Made by a program: the position numbers and the translations under genes
Shown here: piece after piece, positions 1 to 8,849 of the stretch
Numbering within the stretch: the first letter of the stretch is position 1
Layout: each line of letters opens with the position of its first letter
DNA from: an uncultured Chlorobiales bacterium
Lineage (GTDB): Bacteria; Bacteroidota; Chlorobiia; Chlorobiales; Thermochlorobacteraceae
DNA: 33,755 nucleotides
NCBI GenBank assembly: GCA_938003965.1
Contig: CALKXI010000112.1
Coordinates: 1 to 33,755 of the forward strand
Reading direction: 5' to 3'
Notes under the pieces: model-generated
Database searches by the model: none
Seen by the model: only the letters and a program-made list of their open reading frames with translations
What the model was told of the DNA's origin: nothing

Positions 1-1
1 C

Positions 2-1060
2 GCTGTTTCGCCCTTATCGCGTCGCGTGGTTTCCGCCATCGAAGCCTTTCTCAAAGAGCGAAGCGAAACCGATGTGGAAAATTACTTCACAACCTTAATG
101 CCAACGCTCAACGCCTTACGCGAGCGACTTGCCCGAATGCTACATGCCGATGTGCGAAACCTTGCTTTTGTTCCTAACACGAGTTACGGCTTGAACCTGC
201 TCGCGCAAGGGCTTGATTGGAAGCACGGCGAGCGTGTGCTCCTTTATGAACGCGAGTTTCCGTCGAACATTCAGCCGTTTCTTGCACTCCGAAAAAAAGG
301 CGTTGAAATTGATTTTTTGAAAGACCATGACGGGGAAATTCGCATTGATGAACTTGAAAAAAGCATTACGCCGAAAACGCGCCTTGTCTCGCTAAGTTAT
401 GTGCAGTTTCTTTCGGGCTTTCGTTTGAACCTTGATGAACTTTCAGAAGTGTGTCGGCGAAAAAATTGTTTGCTCTCGATAGATGCGATTCAAGCCTTAG
501 GCGCAATGCCGATTGATTGTAGGAAGGTCGATTTTTTAGCGGCAGGGGCGCACAAGTGGGGCATGTCGCCAATGGGCACGGGCGTGGCGTATTTTAGCGA
601 TGACCTGTTGGCGCGGCTCAATCCCGTTTTCGTCGGCTGGCTTAGCGTTGAAGAGGCGTGGGATTTTTCCTATCACAATAAGCCGCTCAAACAAGATGCT
701 TCACGCTACGAACTTGGCACTTACAACTGGGTAGGGCTTGTGGGCATGAACGCCGCCTTTGAACTCTTCGAGGAAATCGGAATTGACGCCATTAGCGAAA
801 AAATTTTATCGCTCTCGGAATACTTCTCCAACAATTTAATTCACGGCGGATTTGAAGTGGTATGCAATCCAGCACGCGCGAATCGGTCGGGAATTATCTC
901 GGTTAAAAATCTCAACAACGCCGAAGAAGTGTTCAAAACGCTTACGGCGCGCGGCATAGAAATTTCGTTGAGAGAAAATTATTTGCGATTTTCGCCTCAC
1001 TTCTACAACACAAGTGATGAGTGTGATGAAGTATTTTCACAACTCAAACAATTACAATAA
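2..1060 (+). CDS. Class V aminotransferase / cysteine desulfurase-like PLP enzyme (5' end missing)
   Basis: This is a pyridoxal-phosphate enzyme of the NifS-like class V fold. The reading frame is open to the left edge: the codons before the first possible GTG (26-28) read AVSPLSRRV, the typical segment just after the first strand of this family, so the true start lies upstream. The PLP-binding region is visible as LSIDAIQALGAMPID (cofactor Asp) followed by AGAHKWGMSPMGTG, where the His-Lys pair carries the Schiff-base lysine. The C-terminal small domain ends in a sheet-forming segment typical of the family (RENYLRFSPHFYNT). The substrate cannot be told from sequence: cysteine, kynurenine or a sugar/serine substrate are all possible. 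I see no persulfide-forming cysteine loop like that of IscS, so a non-desulfurase role is plausible. It abuts trpD exactly (TAA then ATG), which suggests co-transcription. Confidence 0.85.
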   Translation, partial: AVSPLSRRVVSAIEAFLKERSETDVENYFTTLMPTLNALRERLARMLHADVRNLAFVPNTSYGLNLLAQGLDWKHGERVLLYEREFPSNIQPFLALRKKGVEIDFLKDHDGEIRIDELEKSITPKTRLVSLSYVQFLSGFRLNLDELSEVCRRKNCLLSIDAIQALGAMPIDCRKVDFLAAGAHKWGMSPMGTGVAYFSDDLLARLNPVFVGWLSVEEAWDFSYHNKPLKQDASRYELGTYNWVGLVGMNAAFELFEEIGIDAISEKILSLSEYFSNNLIHGGFEVVCNPARANRSGIISVKNLNNAEEVFKTLTARGIEISLRENYLRFSPHFYNTSDECDEVFSQLKQLQ

Positions 1061-2107
1061 ATGACTCCGAAAGAAGCCGTCGTAGCCCTCATTAATGGAA
1101 TGAATTTGACAAGCACGCAAATGGAAACGATGGTCAGCGAGGTGATGGAAGGTAAAGCCTCTGACGCGGTCATTGCGGCGATTCTTGTTCTGCTCCGACA
1201 AAAGGGAGAGACCATTGAAGAAATTTATGGTGCGGTTAATGCCTTGCTGAGCCGAATGGAGAAAATTGACTTGCACCCCGAAGCGATTGACACATGTGGC
1301 ACAGGTGGCGACGCCAGCGGCACGTTCAACATCTCGACGGTTGCTTCCATCATTGCCAATGCGGCAGGCGTGAAAATCGCCAAACACGGCAACCGCTCCA
1401 TTTCAAGCCAATGCGGCAGTGCCGATGTGCTCGAGGCGTTGGGCATCAACATCAATTTGACTCCTGAGCAAACGAAAGCCGTTTTTGATAAAACTGGTTA
1501 CGCATTTCTTTATGCACCAAATTATCACAAAGCCATGAAGTCGGTGGCGCAAGCACGACGCGAGTTGGGCATTCGCACGATTTTTAATATGGTTGGACCG
1601 CTTGCAAATCCCGCGCTCATCACGCGCCAGCTGGTCGGCGTCTACGACAAAGAGCTCACAGGCGTGTTTGCCCAAGTCTTGCGTCAGCGCGGCTCAGAGC
1701 ATTGCGTCGTGGTCAATGGTGCAACCAAAGAGGGCATTTCGCTTGATGAACCAAACATTTGCGGCGCGACTTACATCTCCGAACTGAAAAATGCGTCTGT
1801 AACCAGTTATACCCTTCACCCAGAAGATTTCGGGTTCAAACGCCGACGATTAGAAGAGTTGCAAGGCGGCAGTTTGCAAGAAAGCGTTAAAATCGTGTGG
1901 GATATTGTTGAGAATCGCGCCGATGAAGCCAAACGCGACGCCGCCGTTTACGCCAGCGGCATGGCGATTTATGTTGGCGGAAAAGCCGAGACAATGCAAG
2001 AAGGATTTGAGAAAGCCAAAGAAGTGATTGAGACTGGCAAGGCGAAAGAGGCTCTTATGCAACTCATCGAGGCACATCGTTCCGTTACTGCATCGTCGGC
2101 AGCGTAG
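1061..2107 (+). CDS. trpD: Anthranilate phosphoribosyltransferase TrpD
   Basis: TrpD transfers the phosphoribosyl group of PRPP to anthranilate, the second committed step of tryptophan synthesis, in the cytoplasm. The 348-aa length is normal. An N-terminal helical domain of about 70 residues is followed by the glycine-rich PRPP loop DTCGTGGDASGTFNISTV, then KHGNRSISSQCGSADVLEALG (Lys, Asn and Ser that bind PRPP), RRELGIRTIFNMVGPLANPA (conserved Arg that contacts anthranilate) and the metal-binding acidic stretch near the C-terminus. The start is the ATG directly after the stop of the preceding aminotransferase gene. It is an orphan here: no other trp gene is in the window. It ends 2 bp from the convergent gene that ends at 2110, with no room for a separate terminator. 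Confidence 0.97.
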   Translation: MTPKEAVVALINGMNLTSTQMETMVSEVMEGKASDAVIAAILVLLRQKGETIEEIYGAVNALLSRMEKIDLHPEAIDTCGTGGDASGTFNISTVASIIANAAGVKIAKHGNRSISSQCGSADVLEALGININLTPEQTKAVFDKTGYAFLYAPNYHKAMKSVAQARRELGIRTIFNMVGPLANPALITRQLVGVYDKELTGVFAQVLRQRGSEHCVVVNGATKEGISLDEPNICGATYISELKNASVTSYTLHPEDFGFKRRRLEELQGGSLQESVKIVWDIVENRADEAKRDAAVYASGMAIYVGGKAETMQEGFEKAKEVIETGKAKEALMQLIEAHRSVTASSAA

Positions 2108-2109
2108 CC

Positions 2110-2955
2110 TCAAGAGATGGGCTCGACTTTTGCTTCAGGTGTGCGTCCAAGGGTCGATTTGACAAATTCAGGAAAAATCACGCGCTCTAAATGCACGCAC
2201 TTGCCTGTTTCGGCGTCAAGTCTAATCACCATTGCGCATAAATGCACGTCGTTCTTGGCACATTCGTATTTGTGCGGTGTTTGGTAGATGAAGCGGTCGA
2301 TGGCGGATTTCGTGACCATACCAATCACGGAGTCGTAAGGACCTGTCATGCCCACATCGGTGCAGAAGCCTGTTCCTTTTGGAAGAATCCGCTCGTCGCT
2401 GCTCGGCACATGCGAGTGAGAGCCCATCACTGCCGAAACACGTCCATCAAGATACCATGCTAATGCAGCTTTTTCAGCAGTGGCTTCCGCATGCATGTCG
2501 ACGATGATGTATTTGACACCCTTCATTTTTTCCAATACCCAATCGGCTGTGCGGAACGGGCAATCAATGGTGTACATGAATGTTCTGCCTTGAAGATTGA
2601 TCACGCCGATTTTCCCAAGTCCATTCGGCAGATTGTAAGTGCCAAAACCTGTGCCATATGTGCCCTTCGGGTAGTTGGCAGGGCGCAACACGTTTGTTTC
2701 GTTCCGCAGAACTTCGTGAAACTTGAAATTGTCCCAAATATGATTGCCGCCTGAAATCACATCAATGCCCGCAGTGCGAAGTTGGTGCATAATTTCAAGG
2801 CTCATGCCTTTGCCATTGTAAGCGTTTTCACCGTTGCAAATCGCAAAATGAATATCATACTTCTGAATGTATCCTTTGAGCAAGCGCGTAACAATTTCCA
2901 CGCCGGGCTGTCCGACGACATCAGCGAGAAAAAAAATGTTGATTGTTTTCGACAT
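2110..2955 (-). CDS. TIGR00282/YmdB-family metallophosphoesterase
   Basis: This is a cytoplasmic calcineurin-like phosphoesterase of the family that includes Bacillus YmdB and Deinococcus DR1281; YmdB-type members hydrolyse 2',3'-cyclic nucleotides. The dinuclear-metal ligands are in place: D12 in LADVVGQPG, NGENA, GGNHIWDN, VDMHAEA and GSHSHVP. The tail TDVGMTGPYDSVIGM, with late basic residues, is diagnostic of this subfamily. The length of 281 aa is slightly above the usual 260-270. It starts 3 bp after the stop of the sigma-54 response regulator gene, so the two are probably one transcript. The cellular target here is unknown. Confidence 0.92.
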   Translation of the reverse strand: MSKTINIFFLADVVGQPGVEIVTRLLKGYIQKYDIHFAICNGENAYNGKGMSLEIMHQLRTAGIDVISGGNHIWDNFKFHEVLRNETNVLRPANYPKGTYGTGFGTYNLPNGLGKIGVINLQGRTFMYTIDCPFRTADWVLEKMKGVKYIIVDMHAEATAEKAALAWYLDGRVSAVMGSHSHVPSSDERILPKGTGFCTDVGMTGPYDSVIGMVTKSAIDRFIYQTPHKYECAKNDVHLCAMVIRLDAETGKCVHLERVIFPEFVKSTLGRTPEAKVEPIS

Positions 2956-2958
2956 GAA

Positions 2959-4452
2959 TTAGAATCCTTTCGGTTGAAGTTCTTTCGGTGAAGATGCTGT
3001 ATCGTCTCCCACGATGTTATATCGCTTTCGAATTTCCCATAACGCTTTCGGCGTAATATCGAGAATTTTAGCGGCTTCCGTGTAATGATATTTGCAGTCG
3101 TTCAGAACGGCTTTGATGTAGGCGACTTTAACCTCTTCGAGCGATTTGCCTAATGGCAAGGCAAATATCGGCTCAGATGTTTTTTCGGTAAGTGAAGAAG
3201 ATGAGGGAGTCGTGGGCCGTGCACTGTCAGCATGTTCTTCCAACAGAGCCAGTTCCTTAGCAGTTACAAAGTGATTGTTTTCCGTGAAGACGACCGCGCG
3301 CTCCATCACATTGCGAAGTTCGCGCACATTGCCGTGCCATGGGTTTGAAAGCAAAAGTTGCTTGGCATCATCAGCGAGTCCTAAGACGTGTTTGCCCATT
3401 TCCTCCGAAAACTGTTTGATGAACATTTCTGCAATCAAGATAATATCGTTGCCCAGCGTGCGAAGCGGCGGCATAGTAAGCGAAACAACATTAATTCGGA
3501 AAAATAAATCTTGTCGGAACTTGCCTTGTTGAACTTTTTCGGTCAGCGAGGCATTGGTGGCGCAGATGAGTCGAACATTGACCGAAATCGGTTGACTGCC
3601 GCCAATGCGCCTGAAACTGCGCGTCTCCAAAACTGTGAGCAATTTCGATTGCACCAATGGCGAGGTGGAATCAATTTCGTCGAGGAAAATTGTGCCGTTG
3701 TTGGCAATTTCAAACAAGCCTTTTTTCGTTTCTTTGGCGTCGGTGAACGCGCCTTTTTCGTAGCCAAAGAGTTCGGCTTCAAGCAAGTTTTCAGGGAGCG
3801 CGGCGCAGTTAATTTCAACGAACTCGCCTTTGCCTGCACGCGCAGAGAGCCGATGAATCATTTCTGCTGAAACATTTTTCCCTGTGCCTGTCTCGCCCAA
3901 AATCAAAACCGTAGAATCTGTGCGTGCAATTTGTTCAATCATTCGGCGAATCCGCTCGATGGCTTCGCTGGTGCCGAAAAGTTCAGTCGAACGAAACTGC
4001 TTGAACTTGCGCTTTAACTTCTCGTTCTCTTGCTTGTATTGCTCGGAGACGAGTTTCGTGCGTGCTTGCTCAATTGCGTTGCTAATGCGCGTGCGAAGCA
4101 CGGTGAAGTTTGCCGATGACGCGCCGCCTGAAATGGATTTTTCCATGTAGTCGAACGCGCCCGCTTTCAAGACTTCCACCGCCGATTCAATGCTTCCGTA
4201 GCCTGTCAGAACAATAATCGGCAACTGCGGATAACGCTCTTTGACAAGGCGCGTGAGTTCGAGCCCATTCATATCGGGCATGGTGTAATCGGTCAAAATC
4301 AGGTCAGGCTTTTCCGTCGCCACACGCTCGACGGCTTCCATCGGATTGGTAAAGGTAAGGACGTGATAATCGCGCGAGAGAATTTTGTCAAGTAGAAGAC
4401 AGAACGTCGCATCGTCATCTATCACAAAAAGTTTATATCGTTCAGCAGTCAT
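2959..4452 (-). CDS. NtrC-family sigma-54-dependent response regulator
   Basis: This is a two-component output protein that activates sigma-54 RNA polymerase. The receiver domain (about 5-125) has the acidic triad D12-D13-D14, phospho-acceptor D55 (LILTDYTMPD), T83 and K105. A basic linker with coiled-coil character (about 125-155) leads to the AAA+ domain. That domain shows Walker A GETGTGK at 186-192, the sigma-54 contact loop as GAFTDA rather than GAFTGA, and Walker B NGTIFLDEID. The C-terminus is a Fis-type helix-turn-helix (YTEAAKILDITPKALWEIRK). No histidine kinase is adjacent, so the partner must lie elsewhere. The three-domain length of 497 aa is normal, and the C-terminal tail is short and polar. 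Confidence 0.95.
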   Translation of the reverse strand: MTAERYKLFVIDDDATFCLLLDKILSRDYHVLTFTNPMEAVERVATEKPDLILTDYTMPDMNGLELTRLVKERYPQLPIIVLTGYGSIESAVEVLKAGAFDYMEKSISGGASSANFTVLRTRISNAIEQARTKLVSEQYKQENEKLKRKFKQFRSTELFGTSEAIERIRRMIEQIARTDSTVLILGETGTGKNVSAEMIHRLSARAGKGEFVEINCAALPENLLEAELFGYEKGAFTDAKETKKGLFEIANNGTIFLDEIDSTSPLVQSKLLTVLETRSFRRIGGSQPISVNVRLICATNASLTEKVQQGKFRQDLFFRINVVSLTMPPLRTLGNDIILIAEMFIKQFSEEMGKHVLGLADDAKQLLLSNPWHGNVRELRNVMERAVVFTENNHFVTAKELALLEEHADSARPTTPSSSSLTEKTSEPIFALPLGKSLEEVKVAYIKAVLNDCKYHYTEAAKILDITPKALWEIRKRYNIVGDDTASSPKELQPKGF

Positions 4453-4516
4453 TGGTGATGGTGTGATGAGTTAAATATCGTCAAAACGCTAAATCAAGTC
4501 TGCCAAATCAAGTCGG

Positions 4517-6661
4517 CTAAATCACTTCGGGCAATCCGCTGTCGATGCTTTGATTGAGGCGGAAGGTTGCCAGCGTCGTTAAAACTTGGCTACGGAAGTC
4601 AATCGCAGGTGTTCCTGTTTTAATCGATTCAAGAAATGCGGCGATTTCTTCTTTGTGCCCTTTGCCACCGCCGAACTCGCGCACACGCTTCGCACCTTGT
4701 TCGGAAAGTATCACTTCTTTGAAGTTTTCCATAATGCCAATGCGATTACCACCGAAAACCTCAATGCGCTCTTTGGGATAGAGTTTATCGCCGTTGCAAA
4801 GGTATTGAATCACGCCAACGCTTCCGTTTTCAAAACGAATGATAATGTTCCAATTTTCGCGCACTTCCGACGGCACAAGTTCGGCAAAAACGCGCACTGG
4901 CTCTGAACCTGTGAGGTATTGAATCGTGTCGATGAAGTGGCACCCTTCGCCAATCAATCTGCCACCGCCTTCAACCAAATCCTGTGTCCAATGGTCTTTG
5001 GGCAGAAACCCTGCATTGACGCGGTAGTGAACGGAAATCGGCGATTTCAAACTGCCAAAGTAACGCTTCAAAGTTTGAACAGGCTCGCTGAATCGGCGGT
5101 TGAATCCTGTCAAGAGGTGCTTATCGGATTTTTCAAAGGCTTCGATAACGCGCTGTAAATCCTCTTCCGTTGTTGCCAAAGGCTTTTCAACGAAAACATG
5201 CTTGCCCGCATTGAGGCACTTGACGACGAGGTCGGCGTGAAGGTTGTGCCGTGTGGCAATGAAGACGGTGTTAATGTGTTCGTCGTTCAAAATATCGTCA
5301 ACGCTCGATGTGGCATAGCGGAAGCCGAATTTGGATTTGACATTTTCCGCCGTCAAGCCGCTTGCGGTGCAGACGCCCTCGAGCGCAACATTGTGCGACT
5401 TCAGCGCGGGAATCAAAAAGCCTTGTGCGAAACTCCCTGCACCGATAAAGCCAATGCGAATTTCCGACGATGTTTGTTTTGCATGTGTGCGACCGTTCTT
5501 TGAAATTTCTTGTCGGAGATTTGAGCCGAGTTGAAAGTCGCCGTAATCGAGCAAGATGCCGATGTATCGCTCTTTGCGCTCACCGCTGATGAGTTTATAG
5601 GCTTCTTCGCCTTGCGCAATCGGAAAAATGTGCGTGGTGAGTTTCTCGAGGTTGAGTTTCTTTTCGGCGAGCAGGTGCAGGAAGGTTTGCATGTTGCGGT
5701 TCTCCGTCCAGCGCACATAGCCAATCGGATAATCAATGCCTTTTTCTTCGTAGTTGGTGTCGTAGCGTCCTGCGCCATAAGAGCGCGAGAGTTTGAACTC
5801 CAACTCCTTCATGTAGTAAGGTGTGCGTGGAAGGTTCATGCCTGTAACGCCGACCATCACGACTCTGCCTCTATCGCGCAAAACTTCGGCGGCAAATTCA
5901 ACAGGCTGATTGGACGAAGTTGACGCTGTGATAATGACCGCATCAACGCCGTAGCCGTTTGTGAATCCGAGAATTTGTTCTTTGATGGTTTCTTCGGACG
6001 CTGTGAGCGCAAGGTCGCACCCGAGTTCTTTGGCCAGTTGAATTGAGGCAGGATTAACATCAATGCCGACCACGCGACAGCCATTGGCTTTCAGCAGTTG
6101 AACAGTTAAAAGTCCAACCAATCCCAAGCCTGTTACGAGCACGGTTTCGCCGAGTGTCGGTGAGGCTTGGCGCAAGCCTTGCATGGCAATCGCCCCGAGT
6201 GTGGTGTATGCCGCATCTTTGGGCGAAACGCCTGCGGGAAGTTTGGCAACAAGATTTTTCGGAACAACGATGATTTCTGCATGCGACGCATAGCCCGCAC
6301 CTGCACACGCGACCAAGTCGCCGACGCGAATGTCGGCAACGTCGCTTGCTACTTCCAGCACGACGCCGGCTGAGGAATAGCCCATTGCCGCGTCGCTATC
6401 CAGTTTATTGAACGCACGCTCGACGGTTTCCAATAAGCCTTGTTCTTTGACTTGTTTCAAAACGAGTTTGACGAGGTCAGGGCGAGCGCGAGCTTTTTCA
6501 AGCAGAGATTTTTTAGCGAAGTCAACTTTCGTGCGCTCCGTGCCTGCACTAATCAGGCTGTAAAGGTTACGCACCACAACCATTCCGCTTTTCAAGGTCG
6601 GAGCGGGAACGGATTTAATTTTAATCGTGCCCGAGCGCGAATTTTGAACCAGCTGTTGCAT
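4517..6661 (-). CDS. Fused two-domain oxidoreductase: medium-chain dehydrogenase + Gfo/Idh/MocA
   Basis: This is a natural fusion of two nucleotide-binding oxidoreductases. The N-terminal half (about 1-370) is a medium-chain alcohol dehydrogenase-like domain with a Rossmann motif in VTGLGLVGLL. It lacks the usual zinc cysteines: the catalytic-site region reads LISAGTERTKVD. The C-terminal half is a Gfo/Idh/MocA domain, with a second Rossmann start (IGFIGAGSFAQGF) and the family EKP motif (GKHVFVEKPLA). Such bi-domain proteins are common in exopolysaccharide and nucleotide-sugar gene sets, but this one stands alone here. I chose the ATG at 6661 over the one at 6712 because family members begin with an MxQL-type segment and a promoter-like box lies between the two. 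The stop at 4517 is 64 bp before the response regulator start. The substrate is unknown. Confidence 0.88.
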   Translation of the reverse strand: MQQLVQNSRSGTIKIKSVPAPTLKSGMVVVRNLYSLISAGTERTKVDFAKKSLLEKARARPDLVKLVLKQVKEQGLLETVERAFNKLDSDAAMGYSSAGVVLEVASDVADIRVGDLVACAGAGYASHAEIIVVPKNLVAKLPAGVSPKDAAYTTLGAIAMQGLRQASPTLGETVLVTGLGLVGLLTVQLLKANGCRVVGIDVNPASIQLAKELGCDLALTASEETIKEQILGFTNGYGVDAVIITASTSSNQPVEFAAEVLRDRGRVVMVGVTGMNLPRTPYYMKELEFKLSRSYGAGRYDTNYEEKGIDYPIGYVRWTENRNMQTFLHLLAEKKLNLEKLTTHIFPIAQGEEAYKLISGERKERYIGILLDYGDFQLGSNLRQEISKNGRTHAKQTSSEIRIGFIGAGSFAQGFLIPALKSHNVALEGVCTASGLTAENVKSKFGFRYATSSVDDILNDEHINTVFIATRHNLHADLVVKCLNAGKHVFVEKPLATTEEDLQRVIEAFEKSDKHLLTGFNRRFSEPVQTLKRYFGSLKSPISVHYRVNAGFLPKDHWTQDLVEGGGRLIGEGCHFIDTIQYLTGSEPVRVFAELVPSEVRENWNIIIRFENGSVGVIQYLCNGDKLYPKERIEVFGGNRIGIMENFKEVILSEQGAKRVREFGGGKGHKEEIAAFLESIKTGTPAIDFRSQVLTTLATFRLNQSIDSGLPEVI

Positions 6662-6688
6662 GCAAGTGAGTTTGACAATTTGAGGCGG

Positions 6689-6696
6689 CAAAGATA
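6689..6696 (-). promoter_or_regulatory. Possible -7 box for the two-domain oxidoreductase
   Basis: On the minus strand the sequence TATCTTTG matches the Bacteroidota -7 consensus TAnnTTTG exactly and lies 28-35 bases upstream of the preferred start codon at 6661. I could not find a well-spaced TTG-type -33 element, so this is weak support. If it is real, the longer ORF start at 6712 would be untranscribed. Confidence 0.3.
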
Positions 6697-6729
6697 CGCA
6701 AACTTGATGCAAAGTGCTTTAACAAGAGC

Positions 6730-6757
6730 AAACAAAAGGCAACCATCACTTTTGTTT
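6730..6757 (-). terminator. Possible weak terminator downstream of the ABC-F gene
   Basis: There is a perfect 9-bp inverted repeat: AAACAAAAG at 6730-6738 and CTTTTGTTT at 6749-6757, with a 10-base loop. It begins 13 bp after the ABC-F stop on the minus strand and is followed on that strand by a T-rich stretch (TTTGTTTGCTCTTGTT). The stem is AT-rich, so it would be a weak terminator. It separates the ABC-F gene from the oxidoreductase gene. Confidence 0.4.
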
Positions 6758-6769
6758 CTCATCTCGTTT

Positions 6770-8704
6770 TTATCCTGCTACCGCTTCCCACTCGGCATAA
6801 AGCATTTCCAAATCGGCTTGCAGGCGGTTGTAACGCGCCGTCTTTTCTCTTGAATCTGCTTGCTTGAAAAAGTTCGGCGATGCCATTTCAGATTCAAGCG
6901 ATTGCTTTTCAGACTCTAATTTCTCGATTTGCTTTTCGAGTTTTTCAAGCTGCTTTTTGTTTGGATTGGATTTGGGCGTCGTGGCAGAATGCACTGATTT
7001 TGCAGGCTTGGATTGCGCTTTTTGAAGTTCCTTCTGACGTTCGAATTCGGCTTGCGCTTCGGCTTCCATTCGTTTGACGAAATCAGCATAGCCATCAAGG
7101 AATGTGCGGAGTTTGCCATTTTGGACCAAGACGACTTTTTCCACTAAGCTATCCAAGAAGTGCCTATCGTGCGAGACAACGATGAGCGTGCCATCGTAAT
7201 TATCCAACGCCTCAATGAGCATTTCTTTTGAGCGCATGTCTAAGTGGTTCGTTGGCTCGTCGAGAATCAGAAAGTTTGACGCTGTTAGAAGCATTTTCGC
7301 CAATGCCACGCGCGACTTTTCGCCACCTGAAAGCACGCCGATTTTCTTATGGACCGCGTCCCCCGAAAAGAGAAAACAGCCTAAAATATCTCGCACCTTC
7401 ATTCGGGCTTCTGAATCAGGCGCAACCGACATCATCTCCTCCAAAATCGTGTGCTGTTGATTGAGCATTTCGGTTTGATGCTGTCCGAAAAAGGCAAGAC
7501 GAACATTATGCCCGACTATGCGTTTGCCTTCAAAGTCAATTTCATTTGAAACAATTTTGCAGAGCGTCGATTTTCCCGCACCGTTTGAGCCAACAATAGC
7601 GATTCGCTCGCCGCGCATGATTTCAAGGTCAATGTTGTTCAAGACGGTTTTCGTCGACTGGTCGGGAAGCGTGTAAGTTTTCGTAACGCCTTCAAGCGTC
7701 AGCACCATTTTGCCCGAAGGCGCGGCTTTGGGAAATGAAAACGCAATTTGACTTAAATCTTCTTCGGGAGCTTCTAAGCCTTGTTGAAGTTTTTCAATCA
7801 TTTTGATGCGACTTTGCGCCTGTGATGCCTTTGTGGCTTTGGCTTTGAAGCGGTCGACAAACTTTTGCAAGTGCGCAATTTGCTTGAGTTTGTTTTCATA
7901 TTCCGCCATTAAAATTTCGTATCGCTCCGCCTTTTGCTGTTCGTAGAAAGAGTAGTTACCCTTATACTCCGTGATGCGTTTGAAACTGATCTCAAGCGTC
8001 TTTTTTGTGAGTTTATCGAGGAAATAACGGTCGTGCGAAATAATGATGTAAGCGCCATTGTAAGAAAGCAAGTAGTTTTCCAGCCATCGAAGCGCATCAA
8101 TGTCGAGGTGGTTTGTCGGCTCATCGAGCAAGAGAAGTGTGTTGTTTTGAAGTAATAACTTCGCAATCAACAGCCGCATTTGCCAACCACCTGAAAATTC
8201 CTTGACCTTCTTGTGAAAATCTTCTTGCAAGAAGCCTAATCCTGACAAGACTTTTTCGGCGTCGGCTTGCATGCGATAGCCGCCGAGACGCTCAAACTCA
8301 TGTGTGGCATCGGTAAATTCTTCAATGAGAGCATGGTAAGCGTCGCTTTCGTGGTCAATCGGCAGCGCAAGTTCCTTTTCCATGCGTTCAAGGTCTTGCG
8401 AAAGTTTGAAGAGCCGCTCGTTGGCTTGCATCGCATATTGCAGAGCCGTTTTCTCAAGGTCGCCCTCGAAGGAAATTTCTTGCGGCAGGTAGCCAATCGT
8501 CGTCGAAGATGATTTCAAGAGCTGACCTGTATGGTGAAGCGTCTGCGATGGCATCTGACCAGCAATAAATTTCAGCAGGGTCGACTTGCCTGTGCCGTTT
8601 AAGCCAACAAGTCCCACTTTTTCGTCATCACCAATCCGAAACGATGCGTCGATTAAGAGTTCTTTCGTGCCAATCGTCAGCGAAAGGTTGCGTGCTTCAA
8701 GCAT
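6770..8704 (-). CDS. ABC-F family ATPase (translation factor type, two ABC domains)
   Basis: This is a soluble protein with tandem ABC ATPase domains and no membrane segments, as in the ABC-F family (Uup, YheS, EttA-like) that acts on the ribosome. Domain 1 has Walker A GLNGTGKST, signature FSGGWQMR and Walker B LLLLDEPTNHLD. An interdomain linker rich in charged helices (about 240-310) corresponds to the P-site tRNA interaction motif. Domain 2 has GSNGAGKST, LSGGEKSRVALAK and FLILDEPTNHLD. The C-terminal 100 residues are a lysine/glutamate-rich coiled coil like the DNA- or RNA-binding tail of Uup. I chose the start at 8704 (MLEARNLSL) because the ABC domain begins there; the ATG at 8743 would add 13 residues of unrelated sequence. 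The precise subfamily and any antibiotic-resistance role are undetermined. Confidence 0.93.
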   Translation of the reverse strand: MLEARNLSLTIGTKELLIDASFRIGDDEKVGLVGLNGTGKSTLLKFIAGQMPSQTLHHTGQLLKSSSTTIGYLPQEISFEGDLEKTALQYAMQANERLFKLSQDLERMEKELALPIDHESDAYHALIEEFTDATHEFERLGGYRMQADAEKVLSGLGFLQEDFHKKVKEFSGGWQMRLLIAKLLLQNNTLLLLDEPTNHLDIDALRWLENYLLSYNGAYIIISHDRYFLDKLTKKTLEISFKRITEYKGNYSFYEQQKAERYEILMAEYENKLKQIAHLQKFVDRFKAKATKASQAQSRIKMIEKLQQGLEAPEEDLSQIAFSFPKAAPSGKMVLTLEGVTKTYTLPDQSTKTVLNNIDLEIMRGERIAIVGSNGAGKSTLCKIVSNEIDFEGKRIVGHNVRLAFFGQHQTEMLNQQHTILEEMMSVAPDSEARMKVRDILGCFLFSGDAVHKKIGVLSGGEKSRVALAKMLLTASNFLILDEPTNHLDMRSKEMLIEALDNYDGTLIVVSHDRHFLDSLVEKVVLVQNGKLRTFLDGYADFVKRMEAEAQAEFERQKELQKAQSKPAKSVHSATTPKSNPNKKQLEKLEKQIEKLESEKQSLESEMASPNFFKQADSREKTARYNRLQADLEMLYAEWEAVAG

Positions 8705-8750
8705 ATTGAGAAAGTGACTTTGAAAAACATAAAGATACAACAAATCTTAA

Positions 8751-8780
8751 AAAGTATTGGCAAGTAAAGTATTGGCAAGT
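8751..8780. repeat. Perfect 15-bp tandem duplication
   Basis: The 15-bp unit AAAGTATTGGCAAGT occurs twice head to tail, at 8751-8765 and 8766-8780. It lies in the 145-bp gap between two divergent genes, where the promoters should be. No mismatches are visible. It may be a recent slippage event or a double operator site. Confidence 0.85.
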
Positions 8781-8849
8781 TTATTACACTACATTCCGCA
8801 TTTGGTATATTCGCCTTCTAAGCAATTCAAAACAATGCTCGCCAAATAA

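Noticed and set aside
5531-5923. 130-codon open frame on the + strand inside the oxidoreductase gene
   Set aside because: It lies opposite a well-supported gene, and its translation has no domain-like pattern.
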